From NCBI GenBank assembly GCA_963788325.1, contig CAWBGJ010000003.1:1-64000 (forward strand): 64,000 bases of DNA. Direction: 5' to 3'. Source of the stretch: Prado023 sp963788325. Its GTDB lineage: Bacteria > Actinomycetota > Actinomycetes > S36-B12 > CAIYMF01. Position 1 is the stretch's first letter, and each line of letters opens with the position of its first letter. Below are positions 53,547 through 64,000 of this stretch, in pieces. The position numbers were made by a program, and so were the translations under genes. A model generated the notes under the pieces. The model ran no database searches, was not told the origin of the DNA, and was given only the letters and a program-made list of their open reading frames with translations.

Positions 53547-55353
53547 GTGACTCTCCCGTGCGACGAGGGGTGCGTTCGGTCTGGACCGGTTGCCCGGACT
53601 CCTGCGCGATCCGGCGCAGGGTGTCCAACCTGCGGGTGATCTGGTGCAGCTCGGTGGCCAGGGCGCCGCGGCGCTTGCCCAGGCCGGGTTCCTCCGACGT
53701 CAGCAGCCCGAGCTTGTCCACCAGCTTCACCGCGTTGCGGAAGTAGTCGGCCGACACGGATTCAGGTGTCGGGATCTGGCGCTGCAGCCATCGCTGCTGG
53801 GCCATCGCCAGGCTGCGCGAGACCAGCGTGTCGGAGTCGGCGGGCTCGTTGCCGAGCGCGGCCAGTTCGTCGGCCAGCACGGCGTAGGCCTCGATGAACG
53901 GTCCGATCACCCGGTGGGCGACCAGCATGTCCATCTCGGCCATCTCCTGGCGTACCTGCGCGGGGCTGAAGGTGTGGTCGCGCCAGTCCGGGTTGATCAG
54001 GGCGGTCTCCGCGGCGACCTGGTCGGCGAACTCCCGGGTGCGCGGGAAGAAGAACTCGAAGCGCAGGAGGTCCTTGAGGCGCCGGGCGTTCTGCCAGGTC
54101 GCCTCGGGGATGTCTGCGGACTCGTCCTCGGCGGCCTGGAGCGCGGCCAACTCGGTGATCGCCCGGACCAGGAAGAAGTGCACGATCGTGTTGCGGTAGA
54201 AGGCCGCCTCGTGCTGCTTGCCCGCGCTGATGCAGTAGACGGGCTCGTCGCCGCCGTCGTAGGACGAGACGACCCCCTCGGCGGCCAGCGAGTCCAGTAC
54301 CTCGCGCATCCGCCCGAACTCGGTCAGGTCGGGGAACTCGGTCATCGGCAGCTGGCGGCGCTGGATGTAGTCGACCAGGGGTGCCAGGATCTGGCGGCCC
54401 TCGAGGCGGGTGATCGAACGGTCGCCGTTGTCGAGCAGGGCGAAGGTCAGCAGCGCCCCGGGGGTGATCGGCGTGGCGGCGTTGGTTCGGATAGCGCTCT
54501 CGAAGGCCACCTTGGGCACCGCGAGCCGATGGCGCAGGACCCCCTCCTCGTCGGCCGTCAGCGCGACGGCGTCGCCCAGGGACAGCGGCTCGCCGAACCG
54601 CAGGTACGCCCGGCCCAGGCGCCGGGACTGCGAGGAGGCGAACTGGTACATCCACTTCAGGCTCTCGGGCTTCTTCTTCCCGCCCATCTCCTCAGCAGAG
54701 ATGGCCTCCACCTCGTGCTGCTGGTCGTAGATGATCGCCGTCGGGATGATCAGGACGTCGCGCTCGGGGTGGTCACTGTAGGCGTCCATCACATAGCTGA
54801 GGATCCCCAGCCGCGGGGGGCGCAGCTTGCCGGTGCGGGTGCGTCCCCCCTCGATGTACCACTCGAGGTTCTTGCGCTCGGCGATCAGGTGGGACAGGTA
54901 GGCCCGCAGGGTCGCCCGGTAGACGTGGTCATCGCGGAACTCGCGGCGGATGAACACGATGCCGTTGCGCTGGCCGATCTCGGAGAACGGCCAGATGGCC
55001 AGGTTGGATCCGCCGAGGACGTTGTTCGACGGGAATCCGTGCGCGGACAGCGCCGAGCGCAGGATCATCGGGTCCAGATAGGAGCGGTGGTTGGGCAGGA
55101 AGACCAGGGAAGCGGACTCGTTGAGCGCGCGCAGGCGCTCGACCTCCGCCGGACGGTAGTCGACGTTGTAGGCCCGGGAGAGCCAGGCGCAGAAGCGGTC
55201 CCACGCGGCGACGCTGAGCCGCCCGGGGCGTACCTGCATCTCCTTGAGGTCGGCCTCGGCCTCCTCGCGCAGCTGTGCCACGGGCTGCCCGGCCGCATCG
55301 GCCAGCTCCTGCAGGGTGGCGCCGAACTCCGGGGAGTCCAGGATGTCGTTCAC
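53539..55353 (-). CDS. plsB: Glycerol-3-phosphate acyltransferase (PlsB type)
   Basis: A 604-residue membrane-associated acyltransferase for the first step of glycerolipid synthesis. The catalytic blocks are in order: LVFLPNHRSYLDPMIL (HxxxxD), GGSNLAIWPFSEIGQRNGIVFIRREF, WYIEGGRTRTGKLRPPRLGIL and VLIIPTAIIYDQQHEVEA. The C-terminal 250 residues are helical as in Rv2482c. GTG 55353 is preceded by GGAG five nt upstream. It is the first gene of the operon with the HAD-PlsC fusion. The 208-nt gap to the next gene is the divergent promoter region, in which nothing else is recognised. Confidence 0.9.
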   Translation of the reverse strand: MNDILDSPEFGATLQELADAAGQPVAQLREEAEADLKEMQVRPGRLSVAAWDRFCAWLSRAYNVDYRPAEVERLRALNESASLVFLPNHRSYLDPMILRSALSAHGFPSNNVLGGSNLAIWPFSEIGQRNGIVFIRREFRDDHVYRATLRAYLSHLIAERKNLEWYIEGGRTRTGKLRPPRLGILSYVMDAYSDHPERDVLIIPTAIIYDQQHEVEAISAEEMGGKKKPESLKWMYQFASSQSRRLGRAYLRFGEPLSLGDAVALTADEEGVLRHRLAVPKVAFESAIRTNAATPITPGALLTFALLDNGDRSITRLEGRQILAPLVDYIQRRQLPMTEFPDLTEFGRMREVLDSLAAEGVVSSYDGGDEPVYCISAGKQHEAAFYRNTIVHFFLVRAITELAALQAAEDESADIPEATWQNARRLKDLLRFEFFFPRTREFADQVAAETALINPDWRDHTFSPAQVRQEMAEMDMLVAHRVIGPFIEAYAVLADELAALGNEPADSDTLVSRSLAMAQQRWLQRQIPTPESVSADYFRNAVKLVDKLGLLTSEEPGLGKRRGALATELHQITRRLDTLRRIAQESGQPVQTERTPRRTGESHG

Positions 55354-55549
55354 GGCAGCTCCGATCGACGTGCGCAGGTGGGTGCGAGGTTAGTGCCGCT
55401 GGCGGTGGGGTCGCAGATCGAGGCCGGGGTCGGACACGTCGAAGACTCCGCCGACGACGGGGACACAGGCCCCGGCTCATCGATGACCTGCCCAGCAGCG
55501 TGATCGGAGGGCAGGGTCCAACGTCCTTCCGGTGGGGCCGGCTCAGGTC

Positions 55550-55555
55550 TAGCGT
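55550..55555 (+). promoter_or_regulatory. -10 box of ABC ATPase gene, leaderless
   Basis: TAGCGT six nt before ATG 55562. Confidence 0.55.
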
Positions 55556-55561
55556 GGAGAT

Positions 55562-56577
55562 ATGGACGTACCGCACAATCCCGGATCAGACGTGACCGCC
55601 GCTGCCGATCCGGCCATCGAGGTTCGGGGCCTGTCCAAGTCCTTCGGGACCACGCACGTGCTCGACGCGATGGACCTGTCGGTCAAGCCCGGTGAGGTGC
55701 ACGGCTTGCTGGGTCCCAACGGGGCAGGCAAGACCACCACCCTGCGGATCCTCCTGGGGCTGCTGCGGGCCGATGCCGGGTCCGTCCGGGTGCTCGGGGC
55801 GGACCCTTGGCACGATGCGGTGGGGCTGCACCGGCGGCTGGCATATGTGCCCGGCGACGTGACGCTCTGGCCGAACCTCACCGGTGGTGAGGTCATCGAC
55901 ATGCTGGGCCGGATGCGCGGAGGGATGGACCGGGCGCGCCGCGACGAACTGGTCGAGGCGTTCGACCTCGACCCGACGAAGAAGGGCCGCACCTACTCCA
56001 AGGGCACCCCCAGAAGGTGGCCCTGGTCGCCGCGCTGGCCAGCGACGTGGAACTGCTGCTGCTTGACGAGCCGACCGCCGGCCTGGACCCGCTGATGGAC
56101 GCGACCTTCCGGGCGACCGTCGAGCGGATGCGCGAGGCGGGCCGGACGGTCCTGCTCAGCAGCCACATCCTCTCGGAGGTCGAGGCGCTCTGCGACCGGG
56201 TGAGCATCATCCGACAGGGCGTCGTCGTGGAGACCGGCAGCCTCGCCCAGTTGCGCCACCTGACCCGGACGTCGGTAGTGGCTGAGGTGGACGCGGCCCC
56301 CGCTGGTCTGGAGCACCTGCCCGGGGTGCACGACGTGGTGGTGGCGGGGCATCGGATCACGGCCAGCGTGGAGCCCGCGGGACTGGCCCCGCTGATGGCC
56401 AGTCTGGGCGCCGGTGGGTTGACTGCGCTGACCACGCATCCCCCGACCCTCGAGGAGTTGTTCCTGCGCCACTACCGCGACGAGGTCGCGCCGGCCACGT
56501 CGACGGACGCCGCGATCTCGGACCCGCAGGATCGCTCCGGGCAACCACGTGGGTTGCGGGGAAGGCGATCAGCATGA
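55562..56577 (+). pseudogene. ABC transporter ATP-binding protein, one apparent frameshift
   Basis: An ATPase of an ABC-2 exporter. Walker A GPNGAGKTTTLR and the Q-loop lie in the first frame (55562 to about 56010). The frame then breaks at a C5 run (about 56008-56012) inside the signature region, YSKGTP|QKVALVAALASD; Walker B LLLLDEPTAGLDPLMDATF and the switch SSHILSEVEALCDR lie in the next frame. Adding one C gives a protein of about 338 residues with normal motifs and length. The stop overlaps the permease start (ATGA at 56574). The single homopolymer indel and the intact partner suggest a base-calling error. Confidence 0.85.
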
Positions 56578-58244
56578 CCCGCGGGTCGGCGCACGCTCCT
56601 GCCCCGGTGCGCCCCCCCGACGCCGCCTCGCAGTCGGGGGCCCGCACCGGCGGGTCGGGCCTGACGGGCACCGGGGCGATGCTCCGACTCGCCCTGCGTC
56701 GCGACCGCGTCCTGGTGCCCGCCTGGGTGCTCGGGATCTCCGGGATGGCGTACTTCTCCGCTGCGGCGACCGTCGGTCTCTACCCTGACCTGCCCGAGCG
56801 GGTGGCTGCGGCTGAGGCGATCAATGGTTCGGCGGCGCTGGTCGCGATGTACGGGCGCATCTATGACCCGTCCTCCCTCGGGGAGCTGTCGCTGTTCAAG
56901 ATGACCGCGTTCGGCGCCGCGCTGATCGGCGTGCTGATGGTCGTGCTGGCGGTGCGGCACACCCGCCACGAGGAGGAGTCCGGGCGCCTGGAGCTGGTGG
57001 GGTCCACGGCCGTCGGTCGGCAGGCCCCGATGGCCGCGGCGCTGCTGCTCACCGGGCTGGCCTCCGGGGCGCTGGGCCTGCTCACCGCCGGCGGGCTGAT
57101 GCTGGCCGGCCTGCCGGCCGGGGGCAGTCTCGCGTTCGGGGCTGCGTGGGCGGCCACCGGCATGCTGTTCGCGGTCGTGGGCGCGGTGGCCGCCCAGCTC
57201 AGCGTCAGCGGGCGAGGGGCTACGGGCCTGGGTCTCATGGTGGTGGCGGTCGCGTACACGATCCGCGCGGTCGGTGACCTCGCTGAGGGGGGTCCGGGCT
57301 GGCTGTCTTGGCTGTCCCCGATCGGGTGGAGCCAGCAGGTCCGGGCGTTCTCGGGCACGCGCTGGGTGATCCTCGTGCTGCCGCTGCTGGCCATCGCGGT
57401 CCTGGTGCCGCTCGCCTTCTGGCTGCGCAGCCGGCGTGACCTCGGGGCCGGCCTGCTGGCTGACCGGCCGGGTCCCGCCGAGGGTGGCATCGATTCCGCG
57501 CTGGGCCTGGCAGCGCGGCTGCAGCGCGCGACGTTCCTGGCGTGGGCGGTGGCGGCCACGTTGCTGGGCCTCGTCCTGGGCAGCGTCGCCGACAGCGTGG
57601 GTGGGTTCCTGGACTCGCCGGACATGGCCGAACTGCTGGCCAAGCTGGGCGGGGAGCAGGGCCTGATCGACATGTTCCTGGCCGCCGAGCTGGGGATCAT
57701 CGGATCGATGATGGCTGCCTACGGCATCGTCGCCACGCGCTGGCTGTCCACTGAGGAGGAGTCCGGCCGCGCCGAGATGGTGCTGGCCGCGGGCACGTCG
57801 CGGCGGCAGTGGGCTGGTGCACATACGTTGCTCGCGCTGCTGGGCGTGGCGGTGCTGATGGTCCTGGTCGGTCTGGCGATCGGTCTGGGTCACGCGCTCT
57901 CCGTGGGGGACCCCGAGCAGGTCCTGCGGGTGGGCTGGGCAGCGATGGCCAGGATCCCGGCAGCCTGGGTGATGGTCGGTATCGCCGTGGCCCTCTGGGG
58001 CTGGCGGCCCCGGCTGGCGTGGGTCGCGTGGCTGTTGTTCGTCGCGTTCCTGGTGGTCGGTGAGTTCGGGGTGCTCTGGGACCTGCCCGCGTTCGTGCGG
58101 AACCTGAGCCCGTTCGCGCACTCGCCGATCCTGCCCGGTCCGGATCCGTCCTACCTGAGCCTGCCAGTTCTGCTGTTGGTGGCCGTCGGGCTGGTGGCCC
58201 TCGGGATCGGCCGGTTCCACCGCCGGGATGTGCTGAGCACCTGA
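56574..58244 (+). CDS. ABC-2 permease, polyketide-antibiotic exporter type (TnrB3/COG3559-like)
   Basis: A 556-residue membrane protein with 12 hydrophobic segments in two similar halves. Each half repeats HEEESGRLELVGSTAVGR or TEEESGRAEMVLAAGTSR after its second helix, a hallmark of exporters linked with polyketide-antibiotic self-resistance. The pairing with the upstream ATPase is tight (4-nt overlap). The first 35 residues are Pro/Ala-rich. No polyketide cluster is seen here, so the natural substrate is unknown. Confidence 0.87.
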   Translation: MTRGSAHAPAPVRPPDAASQSGARTGGSGLTGTGAMLRLALRRDRVLVPAWVLGISGMAYFSAAATVGLYPDLPERVAAAEAINGSAALVAMYGRIYDPSSLGELSLFKMTAFGAALIGVLMVVLAVRHTRHEEESGRLELVGSTAVGRQAPMAAALLLTGLASGALGLLTAGGLMLAGLPAGGSLAFGAAWAATGMLFAVVGAVAAQLSVSGRGATGLGLMVVAVAYTIRAVGDLAEGGPGWLSWLSPIGWSQQVRAFSGTRWVILVLPLLAIAVLVPLAFWLRSRRDLGAGLLADRPGPAEGGIDSALGLAARLQRATFLAWAVAATLLGLVLGSVADSVGGFLDSPDMAELLAKLGGEQGLIDMFLAAELGIIGSMMAAYGIVATRWLSTEEESGRAEMVLAAGTSRRQWAGAHTLLALLGVAVLMVLVGLAIGLGHALSVGDPEQVLRVGWAAMARIPAAWVMVGIAVALWGWRPRLAWVAWLLFVAFLVVGEFGVLWDLPAFVRNLSPFAHSPILPGPDPSYLSLPVLLLVAVGLVALGIGRFHRRDVLST

Positions 58245-58267
58245 CCGGCCGGCGCCGGCGCGGTCTG

Positions 58268-58308
58268 CCACCACCACTGCTGCCACCACCACCACCACCA
58301 CCACCACC
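58268..58308. repeat. CCA trinucleotide repeat
   Basis: Nine or so CCA units run from 58283 to 58308, with a shorter run at 58268-58277. They lie in the gap between the ABC permease stop and the GNAT gene. Slippage variation is possible. Confidence 0.8.
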
Positions 58309-58402
58309 GCTGCCCAGCCGCCCGCGCCCGGCGCGGGTTGGGGCGAGCATGTGCGGAGCCGGACTGGCGCTGGGCGCGGGGGCATCGGGCAGGATGTCGA
58401 CC

Positions 58403-58972
58403 ATGAGCTCCCCGATCATCCGCGACATGCGAGCAGGTGATGTGGCCGACGCCCTGGAGGTCTTCGCCGGCGTCGTCGAGGAGGACCGCTGGCTGGGCGC
58501 CCAACCGGGGTTCGACCGTGACCAGCGTCGTCGGGCGTGGCTCGACGGCCTGGCCGATCCCATGCGGCGCAGCCTGGTCGTCATCGATCCGGGCGCCGGT
58601 CGCGTGGTCGGCCACGGCGCCACCACCCTGGCCCGGTACGGCGTCGCCCAGTTGGCCATGACGCTCGCTGGCGACGTCCGTGGCCGGGGGTGGGGCGGAC
58701 AGCTGTTGGATGCCCTGCTGGCGGCCAGCGCGGACCTCGGGGCGCACAAGGTCGACCTGCAGGTGTGGCCGCACAACGAGGCAGCCCTGCAGCTGTACCT
58801 CTCTCGCGGCTTCGTCGTCGAGGGTCGGCTCCGGCAGCACTACCGGCGTGCCTCCGGTGAGTTGTGGGACTCCATCCTGATGGGCCGGGGGCTGCCTGCG
58901 GGCAGCTCAGCGCCTGGATCTGGCCATGCTGATGCGACGTGCCTGCCCGCGAGCGTGCCGATCTCCGGCTGA
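58403..58972 (+). CDS. GNAT-family N-acetyltransferase
   Basis: A 189-residue acetyltransferase. The GNAT elements are IIRDMRAGDVADALEVFAGVVEE, LVVIDPGAGRVVGHGATTL, LAGDVRGRGWGGQLLDALLAAS (acetyl-CoA loop RGRGWG) and VWPHNEAALQLYLSRGFVVEGRLRQHYRRASGELWDSILMG, which resembles RimJ/RimL- or SpeG-like side groups. ATG 58403 is chosen over ATG 58394 because CAGGAT lies seven nt before it. The C-terminal 30 residues are Ser/Gly/Pro-rich. It is convergent with the crotonase gene. Confidence 0.85.
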   Translation: MSSPIIRDMRAGDVADALEVFAGVVEEDRWLGAQPGFDRDQRRRAWLDGLADPMRRSLVVIDPGAGRVVGHGATTLARYGVAQLAMTLAGDVRGRGWGGQLLDALLAASADLGAHKVDLQVWPHNEAALQLYLSRGFVVEGRLRQHYRRASGELWDSILMGRGLPAGSSAPGSGHADATCLPASVPISG

Positions 58973-59010
58973 CCCCTGCCGCCGGTTGGTGACCCGCCAG
59001 GCCCCGCGGT

Positions 59011-59715
59011 TCAGGAGCCGATGGTGGGCGCCGCCATGGTCCGGTCCAGCTCGATGCCGCGGTCCAAGGTGGCCAGGAACTCCGCACGCGCCTTGACCTT
59101 GGTCGCGGCGTGGGCGGTCATGTTCAGCGTGGCGAGCTGGGTGGCCGCTGCTCGGGCAGCGTTCATGAGCTCGTCGGGTGCGACCACGGCGTCGAGGAAG
59201 CCCGCGTCCACTGCCTGCTGCGGGTCGAGCATCTCGGCATTCATGACGCAGCGGTTGAAGTACGACCGACGCAGGCGGTCGCGGGCCAGTTCGATGCCGG
59301 CATGATGCATAGTCATCCCGATGGTCACCTCGTTGAGCCCGATCTTGAACGGGCCGGCCACTCCGATCCGGTAGTCCGCGCTCAACAGCAGGAACGCTCC
59401 CTTCGCGACTGCATGCCCGGGGCACGCCACGACGATCGGGAACGGGTGTGCCAGCATCCGGCGGGCCAGGGTCGACCCGGCCGTCACCAGGTCGATGGCC
59501 TGCTGCGGCCCGGAGGTCATCACTTTCAGGTCATAGCCACCGGACAGGATCCCCGGCTGCCCGGTGAGGATCACCACGGCCCGGTCAGCCTGCGCACGGT
59601 CCAGGGCGGCATTCAGGTCGGCGATCACCTGCGGGCTGATGGCGTTGACCTTGCCGTTGTTCAGCGTCAGCGTGGCGATGCCGTCGGAGAGTTCGTAGCT
59701 GATCAGGTCGCTCAT
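59011..59715 (-). CDS. Crotonase (enoyl-CoA hydratase/isomerase) family protein
   Basis: A 234-residue protein of the crotonase fold, acting on acyl-CoA. The oxyanion-hole segments are LSGGYDLKVM (about residue 57) and PGHAVAKGAFLLLSADYRIG (about residue 100). GLNEVTIGM supplies one catalytic-region Glu; the second Glu position is not clear. It is short for a typical hydratase (about 260), and the C-terminal helices are reduced. Reaction could be hydration, isomerisation or hydrolysis. It is a monocistronic gene between convergent GNAT and copA-type genes. Confidence 0.85.
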   Translation of the reverse strand: MSDLISYELSDGIATLTLNNGKVNAISPQVIADLNAALDRAQADRAVVILTGQPGILSGGYDLKVMTSGPQQAIDLVTAGSTLARRMLAHPFPIVVACPGHAVAKGAFLLLSADYRIGVAGPFKIGLNEVTIGMTMHHAGIELARDRLRRSYFNRCVMNAEMLDPQQAVDAGFLDAVVAPDELMNAARAAATQLATLNMTAHAATKVKARAEFLATLDRGIELDRTMAAPTIGS

Positions 59716-59840
59716 GGGTCGGGCTGCTCCCTTGGTGGGTGGATGTGCGGGGTGCTGGGAACCGACCCTAACCGGGACCTGTCCGCACCCGACGCCCGGG
59801 CGTTGAGTTGCCCGGGGGACCGCGTCCAGCGCACCGTCGG

Positions 59841-62140
<2,300 letters not shown>

Positions 62141-62144
<4 letters not shown>

Positions 62145-62437
62145 GAGCGCACTAACCTCGCGATCGCGGCTGAGGCCTCCCGGAGCTTGTCGTCCGCGCT
62201 GGTCCCGCCCTCGGAGATCGCATGGGCGACGCAGTGGGACAGGTGGTCGTCGAGCATGAGCAGCGCCACCGAGTCCAGGGCCTTCGTGGCAGCCGAGACC
62301 TGGGTGAGGATGTCGATGCAGTACGTGTCCTCCTCGACCATCCGGTGCACGCCGCGCACCTGCCCCTCGATGCGGCGCAGCCGCCGCAGGATGTCGGCGC
62401 GGTGGTCGGCGTATCCGGGTGTCGCGATGTCGGTCAT
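62141..62437 (-). CDS. csoR: Copper-sensing repressor CsoR
   Basis: A 98-residue all-helical repressor of the CsoR/RcnR (DUF156) family. The start of the helical core reads ILRRLRRIEGQVRGVHRMVEEDTYCIDILTQ, and LLMLDDHLSHCVAHAI follows; the Cys in TYCIDI and the His and Cys in DHLSHC form the C-H-C Cu(I) site. Cu(I) binding releases it from DNA. The start is ATG 62437; the upstream frame is open but has no coding character. It is autoregulated through the operator at 62447-62463 and overlaps copA. Confidence 0.92.
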
Positions 62438-62446
62438 GAATGCATG

Positions 62447-62463
62447 ATACCCCTTAGGGGTAT
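62447..62463. promoter_or_regulatory. CsoR operator overlapping leaderless promoter
   Basis: ATACCCC-TTA-GGGGTAT is a perfect 7-bp inverted repeat, the form expected of a CsoR operator. On the minus strand TATCAT (62444-62449) is a -10 box six nt before csoR ATG 62437, so the operator overlaps it. Confidence 0.85.
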
Positions 62464-62498
62464 GGACGACAAGGGTCTTGCCGAACCGATGACCAGGA

Positions 62499-63917
62499 TC
62501 AGTCCGCTGCACCACCCCACGGCTGCTCGGCGCCGAACCGCGCTCCGAGCCCCGGCCAGGGCTGCTGTTCACCCGAGGTGCCAGCGCCCCCGCTGCCCGC
62601 CGCGTCCGCGACCCCGATGCGCGCCGGCAGCCTGACGACGAGGTCACGCGTCTGCCCACCGGCCAGTTCCACGACACCGCCGGGGGCCAGTGCGGGGTCG
62701 GTGTACCGATCCACCGCCAGGTAGCCGGGATTGCTGGCCCCGGGCCGGACGTTCAGCACGTAGCTCCCCGGGGCCGCCGGACCGAGCCGCTGGTCGCTGG
62801 GATCCTCGGGGGAGCCCGCGCCGAAAAGCCGGGTGTACTGGTCGGTCTGGGACACCAGCGTCACGAAGGCCCCGACCAGCGGTTGGCCGGTGTCCGCGGC
62901 CAGCACCCGTACCGCAGCGAAGCCCCCGCGGGTGAGGGCGAAGTCCACACCGTCGAGCACCTGGCCCGACGCCAGGTCCAGCGCGTCAGCGGTGAACACG
63001 GTCTGTGCGCCGCGGTACCACTGGGGGAGCAGGCGGGTGCCGCCCGGGGTGAACACGCGAAGGTCCCCGCCGGGCGGTATCGCCGGGATCCGGTAGGCAC
63101 CTGCATCGTCGGTGTAGGCGTGCGGCGGGCAGGCCGGTTGGCATCGGGTGATCTGCACCTCGGCTCCGGCGACCGGCCGGCCGAGGTCGTCGCGCACGGT
63201 ACCCCTCACCTCGGCTCCACGACGCAACGCCACCACCAGGTCGGTGGTCTGGCGCGAGCCATCCAGGCGCAGCTCCTGGCTGGGGTAGGTGGTGTCGAAG
63301 GGCGGTTCGAGCAGTCGGCTCCCGGCGGGCAGCCGGATCGAGAGCCGTACCGGTACGGGTGGCAGGCCGACCAGCCGGAAGCCACCCGGCTCGGAGACCG
63401 CTTCGTGCACGCCCGCCGCACCATTCGTGCCCGGACCGGTCATCCAGGCGGCCACGATCGCGTCCGGCACGGGGGTACCCGTCTCCCGTTCGAGCACTGT
63501 GCCCTGCACCGAGCCACCGCGGGGCAGGTCGATGTCGGCCGTCACCGGCCAGCTGGAGATCTCGACGATCCCTGCGGTGCCGAACGAGTACGCGGCCGGC
63601 CAGTACGTGTCGACCAGTGCCCCGCGCGCCGGGGCCCGCGCCTGCACCTTCACCGCCTGCCAGTAGACCTCGGGCAGTGCGTAGCGGCCTGCGGAATCGG
63701 TCAGGATCCTGGTGGGGTTCCCCGCGGCGCTCCCGTCCTCATGCACGGGCGAGACGACCACCCAGACCTGGGCCAGCGGCGCCCCGCCGCCGGTGATCGT
63801 TCCGGACAGGTTCCCGATCAGGGAGGCCTGGGCAGGGGGCGGTGGGCCCAGCCCCAGCAGCGCGGCGCCCAGCGCTGCCCCCAGCACCGCGAGCAACCAC
63901 CTGCGGGGGCGGATCAT
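62499..63917 (-). CDS. Secreted carboxypeptidase-regulatory-like (Ig-fold) repeat protein
   Basis: A 472-residue secreted protein. The signal peptide (RPRRWLLAVLGAALGAALLG, cleavage after AQA at about residue 31) is followed by about four carboxypeptidase regulatory-like Ig-fold modules starting with LSGTITGGGAPLAQVWVV, SVQGTVLERETGTPVPDAIV, EVRGTVRDDLGRPVAGAEVQI and a more diverged one (VRVLAADTGQPLVGAFVTLV). Trailing Gly/Ser-rich sequence carries no anchor motif. Such modules occur in cell-surface adhesion or polysaccharide-binding proteins; a role cannot be given. It lies just downstream of a partial gene and is convergent in sense with nothing (csoR is the next minus-strand gene). Confidence 0.82.
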   Translation of the reverse strand: MIRPRRWLLAVLGAALGAALLGLGPPPPAQASLIGNLSGTITGGGAPLAQVWVVVSPVHEDGSAAGNPTRILTDSAGRYALPEVYWQAVKVQARAPARGALVDTYWPAAYSFGTAGIVEISSWPVTADIDLPRGGSVQGTVLERETGTPVPDAIVAAWMTGPGTNGAAGVHEAVSEPGGFRLVGLPPVPVRLSIRLPAGSRLLEPPFDTTYPSQELRLDGSRQTTDLVVALRRGAEVRGTVRDDLGRPVAGAEVQITRCQPACPPHAYTDDAGAYRIPAIPPGGDLRVFTPGGTRLLPQWYRGAQTVFTADALDLASGQVLDGVDFALTRGGFAAVRVLAADTGQPLVGAFVTLVSQTDQYTRLFGAGSPEDPSDQRLGPAAPGSYVLNVRPGASNPGYLAVDRYTDPALAPGGVVELAGGQTRDLVVRLPARIGVADAAGSGGAGTSGEQQPWPGLGARFGAEQPWGGAAD

Positions 63918-63930
63918 CGACCGGCGCGGA

Positions 63931-64000
63931 TCATCGCGAGGCCGGGGCGCTTCCCCGGACGACGAGGTCGGCCAGCAGCTGCTCGGTGGCGGCGGTGACC
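63931..64000 (-). CDS. 3' end of an upstream gene (partial)
   Basis: The minus strand at the window edge reads VTAATEQLLADLVVRGSAPASR before a TGA at 63931-63933, in a frame separate from the next gene. It is the tail of a gene that begins outside the window; 13 nt separate its stop from the ATG at 63917. Family cannot be told from 22 residues. Confidence 0.45.
   Translation of the reverse strand, partial: VTAATEQLLADLVVRGSAPASR

Overview
The window is a high-GC, densely coded stretch of a chromosome from an actinobacterium (Actinomycetota). The evidence is a DesA3-type acyl-CoA desaturase with its NADPH:ferredoxin-type reductase, a PlsB / HAD-PlsC / wax-ester synthase set like the mycobacterial Rv2482c-Rv2484c region, a mycothiol-dependent maleylpyruvate isomerase family protein, a LAXTG-type (class E sortase) surface protein, a 13E12/DUF222 HNH protein under an actinobacterial LexA box, and many leaderless genes with a NANNNT -10 box 6-7 nt before the start codon. 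Genus cannot be fixed from the sequence alone. No tRNA, rRNA, CRISPR array, phage or insertion sequence was seen.

Layout. 0-7 kb: a frameshifted Na+/H+ antiporter, a 47-residue GPGG-motif membrane peptide, a c-di-GMP phosphodiesterase overlapping a diguanylate cyclase, and an MMPL/RND exporter. 7-17 kb: a cell-wall surface protein (three apparent frameshifts), a PucR-type regulator divergent from a desaturase electron-transfer pair, and a 1017-residue glycosidase-like ectodomain fused to a polytopic membrane domain; four copies of a 51-bp hairpin element (22-7-22) punctuate exactly this stretch. 17-31 kb: ABC exporter pairs, a MoxR ATPase with a CoxE-like VWA partner, a ChaA-type antiporter, a decayed FAD oxidoreductase, a methyltransferase, a GntR regulator, an aldo/keto reductase and a glyoxalase-fold protein. 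31-38 kb: lipid kinase, phosphoesterase, AAC(3)-like acetyltransferase, pterin dehydratase, DUF309 protein, SOS-controlled HNH protein and an acetyltransferase. 38-47 kb: two giant, tightly coupled minus-strand genes (1266 and 1542 residues) of unknown function; this is the best candidate for an undescribed system. 47-56 kb: base-excision repair glycosylase and a lipid storage / phospholipid group. 56-64 kb: another ABC exporter, acetyltransferase, crotonase, a CsoR-regulated copper ATPase module and a secreted Ig-like protein.

How the genes work together. Several cassettes are self-contained: the reductase feeds electrons to the desaturase; PlsB and HAD-PlsC start glycerolipid synthesis, and the nearby WS/DGAT can divert acyl groups to wax esters or triacylglycerol; CsoR represses csoR-copA through a perfect-arm operator that overlaps its own leaderless promoter; LexA should control the HNH gene. 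Five loci carry broken reading frames. Four of them need only single-base corrections, mostly at homopolymers (three are a missing C at a C5 run), so they may be consensus errors; the fifth (FAD oxidoreductase) has lost internal domains and looks like a true pseudogene.
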